11,672 bases of DNA from Oscillospiraceae bacterium (GTDB lineage: Bacteria; Bacillota; Clostridia; Oscillospirales; JAKOTC01), in assembly GCA_035353335.1 (NCBI GenBank), contig DAOPZJ010000069.1, forward strand, positions 1 to 11,672, in the 5' to 3' direction. Below are positions 1-6,683 of the stretch, one piece after another (within the stretch, counting starts at the first letter, position 1; each line of letters begins with the position of its first letter). The position numbers and the translations under genes were made by a program. A model generated the notes under the pieces. That model saw only the letters and a list, made by a program, of their open reading frames with translations. It ran no database searches and had not been told where the DNA came from.

Positions 1-4
1 AATC

Positions 5-3000
5 ATGGATTTTATCAGGGACAAAATCAAAGTGACCTGCGCGCAGCTGAAAAAACTCGCTTATGAGGACCTCGGCACCGTCGGGGAAATCGAATTCGTC
101 GAGAGCGAATATAAAGAGAACAATATTCCGCCGAAAACCGGCTGGAAGCCGTTTTCGTCGGGGACGGACCGGCTCGGCGGCCGCGAAAAGCACTGGTGGA
201 TGCGCGCGAAACTCCATGTGCCCGAAGTCGGCGGCGGAAAGCAGATCGCGCTGGAACTGCTGACCGGCACGAGCGGCTGGGACGCGTTGAATCCGCAGTT
301 TATCGTCTACCTCAACGGGCACATGGCGCAGGGCGTCGACGTCAATCACACGGAGGTATTGCTCGAGGGCGGAACCACCGTCGACCTCGTGTTATATTTA
401 TATTCGAGCATGCAGGACGCCAAATTCGATTTTTCGGCCCGGTATAAGAGCATCGATCTCGCGTCGGAGGCGATGTATTACGATTTATATGTGCCGTTTT
501 CTTCGCTCGATTGTTTTTCACCCGACAGCGAGGTCTTTATCAATACGCTGAAACAGCTGGAACTCGCGGCAAATCTTCTCGATTTCAGCCAACCGAAGAG
601 CGCGGTTTATTACGCCTCGGTCGCGGCGGCGCGCGGGCAGCTTGAAAAGAGTTTTTACAGGGGCTTGTGCGGCAAAAGCGACGCGGTCGTCGCCTGCATC
701 GGGCACACGCACATCGACGTCGCGTGGCTGTGGCCGCTGCGCCAGACCGTCGAAAAGGCCCAGCGCAGTTTCGCGACCGTCGTCAATCTGATGAAACAAT
801 ATCCCGAATATAAATTTATGTCCTCGCAGCCGCAGCTGTACCAGTTCGTCAAAGAGCAGGCGCCGGAGCTTTACAAGGAGATCAAAAAGCTCGTGAAGGA
901 AGGCCGATGGGAGGTCGAGGGCGCGACCTGGCTCGAGATGGATACGAATCTCGTCAGCGGCGAATCGCTGGTGCGCCAGATGATCTACGGCAAGCGGTTT
1001 ATGAAAGAGGAATTCGGCATCGACAGCAAGGTGCTCTGGCTGCCCGACGTCTTCGGCTACAGCGCCGCGCTGCCCCAGATCATGAAAAAGAGCGGCGTCG
1101 AGAACTTCATGACCACCAAAATCGCCTGGAACGAGCGCAACAAACTGCCGTACGACTCGTTTTACTGGGAGGGCATCGACGGGAGCCGGGTCTTCTCGTT
1201 CTTCGTCACCACGCAGGACAGGCCGTTGAACCGGCGGGGAGACATCTCCTGCACCTACAACGGCAAGATGACCGCCGGGCAGATTCTCGGCACCTGGGAG
1301 CGGTATCAGCAGAAACTTTATAACAACGAGACGCTGACCACCTTCGGATACGGCGACGGCGGCGGCGGCCCGACCAAGGAAATGCTCGAGACGCAGCGGC
1401 GGCTCTCGTTCGGAATCCCGGGCATTCCGAAGACCGAAATGACTTTTGCGGGAGAGGCGATCGCAAATGCCAGAAAGAACTTTGACAAAAACGCGAAAGA
1501 CCTCAGGCGTTTTCCGCTGTGGGTGGGCGAGCTCTATCTCGAATTCCACCGCGGCACTTACACCTCCATTGCGAAAAACAAGAAAAACAACCGCAAAAGC
1601 GAATTTTTATTCCAAAAGGCCGAGACGCTCGCCCTGACCGACGAACTGCTGCTCGGCGGAAAATATCCGCAGAAGGCCTTCACCGAAGCGTGGCAGACCA
1701 TTTTGCTCAACCAGTTCCACGACATCATCCCGGGCTCCTCGATTTTCGAAGTCTATGAGGACAGCGACAGACAATATGCCGCGCTCCGGGAAAAAGGCAC
1801 CGAACTCGCGGAGAAGGCAAAGGGGCGCATCGCGGCGAACATCGGCACCGAAGGCGGCATCGCGGTCTTCAACCCGACCGGCTTTACGTCCGACGGAGAA
1901 GTCAAAGTCGACGGGAAGACCGGAAGCGTCAAAGGCATTCCGGCGCACGGATGGAAAGTCACAGAGCCCGATTTCGGCTGCACGGTCAAACTGGACGGGC
2001 GGTTCGCGGAAAATAAATTCTATAAGATGACGATCGATATCAGCGGCAGGATCTCCCGGCTGTTTGACAAGAAAAACAAAAGGGAAGTATTCAAGCACGG
2101 CGAATTCGGAAACGAGATTCAGATCTTTGAGGATTTTCCGCGCGAATACGACGCCTGGGAGATCAGCGATTATTACAAACAGAAGATGCGCAGGCCCGAC
2201 GAGGTGCTTGCCATCAAACAGATCACCGACGGCTGCCGCGCGGGATTTTACGTCAAGAAGCGCATTCTCGGCTCGACCATTGAGCAGAACATCTGGCTCT
2301 ACTCCGATAATCCGCGCATTGACTTTGAGACCGTGATGGACTGGAACGAAGAACATCTGTTGGTCAAAGCGGCTTTCCCGATCGACGTGCTCGCCGACAA
2401 GGCGACTTATGAGATCCAGTTCGGCCATCTGCAGCGCCCGACCCATGAAAACACGGACTGGGACAAGGCAAAATTCGAGGTCTGCGCGCACAAATGGGCG
2501 GATATCTCGGAGGTCGGTTACGGCGTGTCGCTGCTGAACGACTGTAAATACGGCCACAGCGCCGAGGGCAGCACCCTCAAACTGACGCTGCTGAAATGCG
2601 CGACAAGCCCCAACCCCCACGCCGACAAGGGGCATCATGAATTCACCTATTCGCTGCTGCCGCACGTCAGCAATTTCCGCAACACCGGCACGATCAAACA
2701 GGCCTATCTGCTCAACTGCCCGTTCGAAGCCGTCAAAGTCGGGAAGCAGGAAGGAAAGCTGGCCGGGAATTTCTCGCTGGTCTCCTGCGCCAATCATAAC
2801 ATCGTCGTCGAGACGGTCAAGAAAGCTGAGGACGGGGACGGCATCATTGTGCGCATGTACGAGAGTTTCGGAAAGCGCTGTGCGGCGGCGCTGGATTTCG
2901 GATTCGACGTCAAACAGGTCACGATCTGCAACTTGCTCGAAAATGAGATCAGGGACCTGGCCGTGAAAAACAACAAGGTCAAGATTGCCGTGGGCAATTT

Positions 3001-3031
3001 CGAAATCGTGACCTTGAAAATCCGCGTCTGA
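5..3031 (+). CDS. GH38 alpha-mannosidase, cytosolic MAN2C1/AMS1-like type
   Basis: Retaining alpha-mannosidase that removes alpha-linked mannose from oligosaccharides or N-glycan fragments. No signal peptide or membrane segment is visible, so it should act in the cytoplasm on imported sugars. The family hallmarks are in order: an N-terminal domain with GGREKHWWMRAKLHVPE; GHTHIDVAWLWPL starting the catalytic barrel, with probable zinc ligands H236 and D238; LPDVFGYS with D348 as nucleophile and zinc ligand; the FGYGDGGGGP loop near residue 450; GELYLEFHRGTYT near 508-520; and NQFHDIIPGSSI with the fourth zinc ligand H572. A long beta-rich C-terminal part follows. At 1008 residues it fits the long MAN2C1/AMS1 branch. 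The ATG at 5 gives a family-like N-terminus, but only four bases lie upstream, so no ribosome-binding site can be checked and the frame is still open to the left edge. No sugar transporter or regulator is seen nearby. The family call is firm; the exact linkage preference is unknown. Confidence 0.95.
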   Translation: MDFIRDKIKVTCAQLKKLAYEDLGTVGEIEFVESEYKENNIPPKTGWKPFSSGTDRLGGREKHWWMRAKLHVPEVGGGKQIALELLTGTSGWDALNPQFIVYLNGHMAQGVDVNHTEVLLEGGTTVDLVLYLYSSMQDAKFDFSARYKSIDLASEAMYYDLYVPFSSLDCFSPDSEVFINTLKQLELAANLLDFSQPKSAVYYASVAAARGQLEKSFYRGLCGKSDAVVACIGHTHIDVAWLWPLRQTVEKAQRSFATVVNLMKQYPEYKFMSSQPQLYQFVKEQAPELYKEIKKLVKEGRWEVEGATWLEMDTNLVSGESLVRQMIYGKRFMKEEFGIDSKVLWLPDVFGYSAALPQIMKKSGVENFMTTKIAWNERNKLPYDSFYWEGIDGSRVFSFFVTTQDRPLNRRGDISCTYNGKMTAGQILGTWERYQQKLYNNETLTTFGYGDGGGGPTKEMLETQRRLSFGIPGIPKTEMTFAGEAIANARKNFDKNAKDLRRFPLWVGELYLEFHRGTYTSIAKNKKNNRKSEFLFQKAETLALTDELLLGGKYPQKAFTEAWQTILLNQFHDIIPGSSIFEVYEDSDRQYAALREKGTELAEKAKGRIAANIGTEGGIAVFNPTGFTSDGEVKVDGKTGSVKGIPAHGWKVTEPDFGCTVKLDGRFAENKFYKMTIDISGRISRLFDKKNKREVFKHGEFGNEIQIFEDFPREYDAWEISDYYKQKMRRPDEVLAIKQITDGCRAGFYVKKRILGSTIEQNIWLYSDNPRIDFETVMDWNEEHLLVKAAFPIDVLADKATYEIQFGHLQRPTHENTDWDKAKFEVCAHKWADISEVGYGVSLLNDCKYGHSAEGSTLKLTLLKCATSPNPHADKGHHEFTYSLLPHVSNFRNTGTIKQAYLLNCPFEAVKVGKQEGKLAGNFSLVSCANHNIVVETVKKAEDGDGIIVRMYESFGKRCAAALDFGFDVKQVTICNLLENEIRDLAVKNNKVKIAVGNFEIVTLKIRV

Positions 3032-3056
3032 GTCCCCCCGCTGGGAAAATTTAGAG

Positions 3057-3085
3057 TTGTAATCAGGAAATTGTTATGGTATAAT
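3057..3085 (+). promoter_or_regulatory. Sigma-A-type promoter with extended -10, for zapA
   Basis: A -35 element TTGTAA at 3057-3062 is separated by exactly 17 bases from a perfect TATAAT at 3080-3085. TG at 3077-3078 adds an extended -10 motif. Transcription should start near 3092, giving a leader of only about 20 bases before the zapA start. It lies 26 bases after the mannosidase stop, so zapA and the gene behind it have their own promoter. No hairpin terminator is seen after the mannosidase. Confidence 0.8.
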
Positions 3086-3094
3086 GATTCTTTG

Positions 3095-3106
3095 AGAAAG
3101 GTGGTG
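3095..3106 (+). promoter_or_regulatory. Strong Shine-Dalgarno site that fixes the zapA TTG start
   Basis: AGAAAGGTGGTG differs by one base from the ideal anti-16S complement AGAAAGGAGGTG. Its core ends seven bases before TTG 3112. No ATG or GTG lies in frame at a suitable distance, so this site decides the unusual TTG start. Confidence 0.8.
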
Positions 3107-3111
3107 TTATT

Positions 3112-3447
3112 TTGGAGAACAATAAGGTGACGCTGAAAGTCGGACCGTTAAGTTTGAACCTGACGACAAGCGATACCGCCCAGTATGCCCAGGCACTCGC
3201 GGCTGAACTCGATTCCCGTCTGACCGCCATGATGAACTCCAATCAGAACATGACCTTGGCGCAGGCGATGGCACTCATTTCGCTCGATGCGATGGACAGC
3301 GTCAAAAAAGCGAATGACGCCGCGGACAATCTGCGCGGTTTGCTCAAAACTTATCTGGAAGATGTCAACAAGTACCGAAGCGCGGCAGAGGACGCCAAGC
3401 GTGAAAACGATCGGCTGCGCGCGGAACTGGACACCAAAAACCGCTAA
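3112..3447 (+). CDS. zapA: Cell division protein ZapA
   Basis: ZapA-family protein, a small cytoplasmic partner of FtsZ that bundles protofilaments and supports Z-ring assembly. The 111-residue length fits. The N-terminus (about 5-18) looks like the short beta hairpin of the family. A conserved helix follows around residues 21-40, then a segment with alternating Ala/Leu (47-60). A long charged helix runs to the end (about 62-108, KRENDRLRAELDTK) and suits the dimer or tetramer coiled coil. The start is TTG, supported by a near-perfect Shine-Dalgarno site. The gene has its own promoter, and the next gene starts 19 bases after its stop, so the two are probably co-transcribed. The N-terminal hairpin is less typical than usual for ZapA, but size and helix pattern support the call. 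Confidence 0.82.
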   Translation: MENNKVTLKVGPLSLNLTTSDTAQYAQALAAELDSRLTAMMNSNQNMTLAQAMALISLDAMDSVKKANDAADNLRGLLKTYLEDVNKYRSAAEDAKRENDRLRAELDTKNR

Positions 3448-3466
3448 AAAGACAGGGGGAAACACA

Positions 3467-5287
3467 ATGAAAACCGCATCCAAAATCACCGGGCTGATAC
3501 TGGCGCTTGTCATGGCGGTGTCGCTGTTCGGCACTTCCGCGTTCGCCACATCATCGGCCCCCACATCGTCCACCACCTCCGGACCGAGAACGTACAGCAT
3601 TACATATTCGGTTCAGATTGCGGACTCCGTTCCGCCGGTTCTCCAGCAGATGACCTTTAACGGCGGTATTGAGGGCGTTGCGACCACCCTCTACGGCACG
3701 GAACAGGTCACACCGATTCTCGTCAACACCCTGGGTGCTTCCAAAGCGGCCGCCTACACGTTTGTGGGCTGGTCGATCGACAACACGCTTTATCAGCCGG
3801 GCGCGAGCTTCAAACCGACGACTTATAAAACGGGTTATATCGCGTATGCCGTCTTCAGGACGGCGAAAGTGGTCATCGGCTTTACCGCCGGTTCCAGCAA
3901 TCTGCCGACCCCGGTGACCGGGACCCTGCCGGAGGCAATCACAACCACTCCGACCGGCACGTTCACTTTCCCGACGACAGACCTGGCCCGCCGCAATTAC
4001 ACATTCAACGGCTGGCTGTTCAACGGCAAGGTCTACCAGCCGGGCACAGCCTATACGCTCAGCAACGTCAACATCTCGAGCATGGACAACAACGGAAATA
4101 TCTACATGAACGCCGAAGCGACCTGGAAAGAGAACGCAAACAAGAAATATCTCCTGGTTCTTACTCCGGGCATCGCAAGCACCGACGCGAACCCGATCAA
4201 ACCGGTGGAACACGGCCTTTTTGACGCCAACGCCGAAATCAACGTCTATGCCATCCCTTGCCCGTTCACCTATGCGGGATATAAATTCGCGGGCTGGAAT
4301 CTCAAGTCGACTTCCTTCACCGAAAAGTATCCGACATTAAAGATCGTCGAGGACAGTTATCTCTCGGCTCAATGGGAACCCGTCACCAGCTCGGCGGCAT
4401 CCTCCGTCGCAAGCTCCGTGAGTTCCAAGACCAGTTCGTCGGTGAGCTCCAAGACCAGTTCCAAGACCAGCTCCAAGACCAGTTCCAAAGCGAGTTCGCA
4501 GGTGAGTTCCGCGGTCTCCTCGGTGGTTTCGGCGCCCGCTTATGAGAGCATGACAATCACCGATCCGGCCACAAGCATCATCGTCAGCGGCACGTTCCTC
4601 AACGACACTACGCTGACGGTCGTCAGGCTGGCATCGGAAACCGCTTCCGACTCCTTTGTCGCAAGGCTGCTCACGGGAGCCATCGCCGGATATGACATCA
4701 CACTGACAAACCCGAACGAACTCAGCGGATTCAAGGGCTCCATCCGCTTCCCGTTCACACCGATTACGCTGGCCGAAGATACGGCCGTCATCACTTATCA
4801 CATCATGCCGTACGCGCAGTATGCCGCCAAGAGCAACGGCTCCATGATGCTGTTCGAAAAGGACGCTGACGGCAATTATGCCGCAAAGACAGGGGCCGAC
4901 CCGATTCTTGCGACGACTTATTACGAGCTTGACGACTACGTCATCACCAAAGTGCTCGGCGCCGCCGCTCCGACCTCGGGCGCGTTTATGCTCTCGGCCG
5001 ACACGGTCGCCGTGTTCACCATCGAGCTCAACGCGGCGGGAACCAATCTGACCGGTACCACGGTTCCGTTCGATTCGCTCTCCCCGTTCGTGATCCTCTC
5101 GGCAAAATATGACGCGGCTGCGGTACCGGGAAGCACCGACAACACCGGCCTCAACCCGCTGATTTTTGTCGGCATCGGCGTCGCGGTTCTGGCTGCGGTC
5201 GGCATCGTCATCATCCTTGCGTCGCGCAAAAAGGCTCCGAGAAAGCCCCGCGAAGACGAAGACGAATCCGATGTTCTGATGAGCTAA
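3467..5287 (+). CDS. Secreted, membrane-anchored surface protein with InlB-type repeats and Ser-rich linker
   Basis: Probable cell-surface protein of 606 residues; its binding target is unknown. The start is ATG 3467, preceded by AGGGGG at 3454-3459; the open frame extends further upstream but overlaps zapA. Residues 1-27 form a signal peptide (MKTASK, hydrophobic core, cleavage likely after AFA). Three modules with the YxFxGW signature of InlB B / Listeria-Bacteroides repeats follow, with signatures at residues 97-102, 178-183 and 272-277; each module is roughly 80-95 residues and ends in a beta strand such as EATW or AQWEP. Residues about 307-355 are a linker of Ser, Lys, Thr, Ala and Val. 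Residues about 356-560 form a second beta-rich domain that I cannot name with certainty; its opening (ITDPATSIIVSGTF) resembles modules seen in other Firmicutes surface proteins. A transmembrane helix at about 565-585 and a basic then acidic tail of about 21 residues end the protein. No LPxTG motif is present, so it should stay in the membrane. Confidence 0.85.
   Translation: MKTASKITGLILALVMAVSLFGTSAFATSSAPTSSTTSGPRTYSITYSVQIADSVPPVLQQMTFNGGIEGVATTLYGTEQVTPILVNTLGASKAAAYTFVGWSIDNTLYQPGASFKPTTYKTGYIAYAVFRTAKVVIGFTAGSSNLPTPVTGTLPEAITTTPTGTFTFPTTDLARRNYTFNGWLFNGKVYQPGTAYTLSNVNISSMDNNGNIYMNAEATWKENANKKYLLVLTPGIASTDANPIKPVEHGLFDANAEINVYAIPCPFTYAGYKFAGWNLKSTSFTEKYPTLKIVEDSYLSAQWEPVTSSAASSVASSVSSKTSSSVSSKTSSKTSSKTSSKASSQVSSAVSSVVSAPAYESMTITDPATSIIVSGTFLNDTTLTVVRLASETASDSFVARLLTGAIAGYDITLTNPNELSGFKGSIRFPFTPITLAEDTAVITYHIMPYAQYAAKSNGSMMLFEKDADGNYAAKTGADPILATTYYELDDYVITKVLGAAAPTSGAFMLSADTVAVFTIELNAAGTNLTGTTVPFDSLSPFVILSAKYDAAAVPGSTDNTGLNPLIFVGIGVAVLAAVGIVIILASRKKAPRKPREDEDESDVLMS
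4421..4516 (+). repeat. 12-bp tandem repeats encoding the Ser-rich linker
   Basis: Eight 12-base units in register start at 4421, 4433, 4445, 4457, 4469, 4481, 4493 and 4505. The core unit is AGTTCCAAGACC or AGCTCCAAGACC (Ser-Ser-Lys-Thr), and the outer units have drifted to versions such as AGTTCGTCGGTG. Because 12 is a multiple of three, gain or loss of units keeps the surface protein in frame and only changes the linker length. Confidence 0.9.
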
Positions 5288-5310
5288 AACAAGATCATAT
5301 GCAATGAAAA

Positions 5311-5336
5311 GGAGCGGCCTTCGCCGCTCCTTTTTT
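5311..5336 (+). terminator. Intrinsic terminator after the surface protein gene
   Basis: GGAGCGGC and GCCGCTCC form a perfect 8-bp stem (5311-5318 with 5323-5330) closed by a CTTC tetraloop and followed directly by six T. It lies 23 bases after the stop codon and should end the zapA-surface protein transcript. Confidence 0.95.
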
Positions 5337-5371
5337 GTTTGCCGGAATATCCGCCCGGGCAGTCCCATATG

Positions 5372-5397
5372 CTTTGTATGAACCAAACGATACAAAG
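5372..5397 (+). promoter_or_regulatory. 8-bp inverted repeat overlapping the rubrerythrin RBS
   Basis: CTTTGTAT (5372-5379) and ATACAAAG (5390-5397) are exact reverse complements separated by ten bases. The right arm includes the first AAAG of the Shine-Dalgarno sequence AAAGGGG (5394-5400). It could be an operator for a dimeric repressor, or an RNA hairpin that partly hides the ribosome-binding site. No clear -35/-10 pair was found between the upstream terminator and this repeat, so the promoter is unresolved. Confidence 0.5.
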
Positions 5398-5407
5398 GGG
5401 TGGGCAT

Positions 5408-6073
5408 ATGCCGAAAAAAGATCGACAGAACTATTTCAGGATTTTTCTCATTGCGGCTGCACTGGCGGTCTGCGGACTGATCGTCTGGGCGATCATCGCC
5501 GCCGATAAGCCGCCGAAACTTTCAAAAGTGCCCAAGACCTATGACAACCTGGTCACGGCGCTCGTCGGGGAAAACACGGCAAACAAAAAATATTTGCTGT
5601 ATGCCGGGAAAGCCGACAGCGAGGGCAACACCGGAGCCGCGGTGCTGTTTCGGGCGATCGCGGCGGGAGAGCGGGTCCACATCGGCCGGGAATACGCGCT
5701 GGCCAACGACGTCTCGCCGCTGATGATGCCGCCCGCGGGCAGCGTGACCGTCGGGGATACCGAAGAAAATCTGGAAGCCTGCATCAAAGGCGAAAATTAC
5801 GAGACCACGCTGATGTATCCCAAATTCGCGCAAACGGCGGAAGATGAAAAATATACGGCGGCAACGGACGCATTCGATGAGATCGGAAAAGCCGAAGCCG
5901 TCCATGAGCAGCTGTACAAAGAGATGCTGACGAATTTGGAAAAGACGGGCGGCGTAAAGGAAGCCGCGACTTATTATGTCTGTCCTGTCTGCGGGAACGT
6001 CACCGAGGGCGAAGCGCCCGACCGGTGCCCCATCTGCGACACACCGGGCTCGAAATGGGCGGAATACAGATAA
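5408..6073 (+). CDS. rbr: Membrane-anchored rubrerythrin (ferritin-like di-iron plus rubredoxin domain)
   Basis: Rubrerythrins reduce hydrogen peroxide to water in anaerobes, using a di-iron site fed with electrons through a rubredoxin domain. This 221-residue protein has the classical order. The ferritin-like part carries GEN with E55, GERVH with E88 and H91, GENYETT with E129 and E132, and AEAVH with E163 and H166, which covers the expected iron ligands. A C-terminal rubredoxin domain has CPVC (C192, C195) and CPIC (C207, C210). Unlike standard rubrerythrins, it begins with a basic stretch and a hydrophobic helix at about residues 12-32, so it is probably tethered to the membrane. Positive charges flank both sides of the helix, so the side on which the catalytic part sits is not settled. 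ATG 5408 is preceded by AAAGGGG; an upstream in-frame TTG at 5339 overlaps the terminator tail and has no such site. The gene appears to be transcribed alone and converges on ispF. Confidence 0.93.
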   Translation: MPKKDRQNYFRIFLIAAALAVCGLIVWAIIAADKPPKLSKVPKTYDNLVTALVGENTANKKYLLYAGKADSEGNTGAAVLFRAIAAGERVHIGREYALANDVSPLMMPPAGSVTVGDTEENLEACIKGENYETTLMYPKFAQTAEDEKYTAATDAFDEIGKAEAVHEQLYKEMLTNLEKTGGVKEAATYYVCPVCGNVTEGEAPDRCPICDTPGSKWAEYR

Positions 6074-6100
6074 AAAACGCCGCTGAAAAAAGCATTTTGT

Positions 6101-6145
6101 AAAAAGCGGGCTTATACCCGCCGGGCGGGCTGTCCACAGCCCGCT
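6101..6145 (-). terminator. Tandem hairpins between convergent genes; - strand terminator of ispDF
   Basis: Read on the - strand, GCGGG-TATAAG-CCCGC followed by TTTTT (6121 down to 6101) is a compact intrinsic terminator for ispD-ispF. A second, stronger hairpin lies beside it: GCGGGCTG (6125-6132) with CAGCCCGC (6137-6144), loop TCCA. On the + strand that hairpin is followed by a T-rich but interrupted stretch up to 6167 and may end rubrerythrin transcripts. Confidence 0.75.
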
Positions 6146-6165
6146 CTGCTTTATTGTTAATTTTT

Positions 6166-6642
6166 TTATTCGGTCTCCTCGAGCAAAACCACCGCATGCG
6201 CGCGGATGGCGAGGCCTTCGCCGGTGACGCCGAGGCCCTCCTCGGTCTTGGCTTTGACGCTGATGCGGTCGAATTCGACGACGCAGGCATCGGCGAGGTT
6301 ATCGCGCATCTTTTCGATATAGGGCGCCAGTTTCGGCGCCTGTGCGATGATGGTGACATCGGCGTTGCCGAGCCAATAACCCCTTTGGGAGACCAGTTCG
6401 ATGACATGCCTGAGCAGCTCCATGCTGTCGGCTCCGCGATATCTTTCGTCGGTATCGGGAAAAAGTCTTCCGATATCGCCGAGCGCCGCCGCGCCGAGCA
6501 GGGCATCGATGAGCGCGTGAACCGCGGCGTCGGCGTCGGAGTGGCCGAGCAGGCCCTTTTCATACGGAATCTCGATTCCGCACAAGATGAGCTTTCGGCC
6601 TGTTTCAAGCCGATGGAGATCATATCCGTGACCGATTCTCAT
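6166..6642 (-). CDS. ispF: 2-C-methyl-D-erythritol 2,4-cyclodiphosphate synthase IspF
   Basis: Fifth step of the methylerythritol phosphate pathway: it cyclises CDP-methylerythritol 2-phosphate to methylerythritol 2,4-cyclodiphosphate with release of CMP. It is a cytoplasmic trimer. The 158-residue product matches the family length. The start MRIGHGYDLHRL is diagnostic and supplies metal ligands D8 and H10; H42 in GHSDADAAVHALIDALLGAAALGD is the third ligand. The segment DIGRLFPDTD and the C-terminal VKAKTEEGLG also match. The start at 6642 follows AAGAAAGG on the - strand; the open frame reaches 6675 but lacks a site there. It lies 41 bases downstream of ispD, so the two probably share one transcript. 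Its products feed isoprenoids, including the undecaprenyl carrier used by the neighbouring glycosyltransferase, though that link is only by pathway. Confidence 0.97.
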   Translation of the reverse strand: MRIGHGYDLHRLETGRKLILCGIEIPYEKGLLGHSDADAAVHALIDALLGAAALGDIGRLFPDTDERYRGADSMELLRHVIELVSQRGYWLGNADVTIIAQAPKLAPYIEKMRDNLADACVVEFDRISVKAKTEEGLGVTGEGLAIRAHAVVLLEETE

Positions 6643-6683
6643 GATTACCAACCTTTCTTGCAAGTGCCTTTTCAATCAACCGG

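Noticed and set aside
1607..2797. Long open frame of 396 codons on the - strand inside the mannosidase gene
   Set aside because: It lies fully antisense to a gene with clear catalytic motifs, has no recognisable motif of its own, and is explained by the GC-rich codon use of the + strand gene. The same holds for 518-1549 on the - strand.
5131..5287. Possible sortase sorting signal at the C-terminus of the surface protein
   Set aside because: The hydrophobic helix and charged tail fit, but the sequence before the helix (PGSTDNTGLNP) contains no LPxTG or the related PQTGD form. A plain membrane anchor is the simpler reading.
4337..5407. Open frame of 356 codons on the - strand opposite the surface protein
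   Set aside because: It is made of Arg/Gly/Asp-rich low-complexity sequence mirrored from the Ser-rich linker, crosses the terminator and has no plausible start site.
5459..5476. Possible lipobox around C22 of the rubrerythrin
   Set aside because: The residue before the cysteine is Val, where Gly, Ala or Ser is needed, and the hydrophobic helix continues past the cysteine to residue 32.
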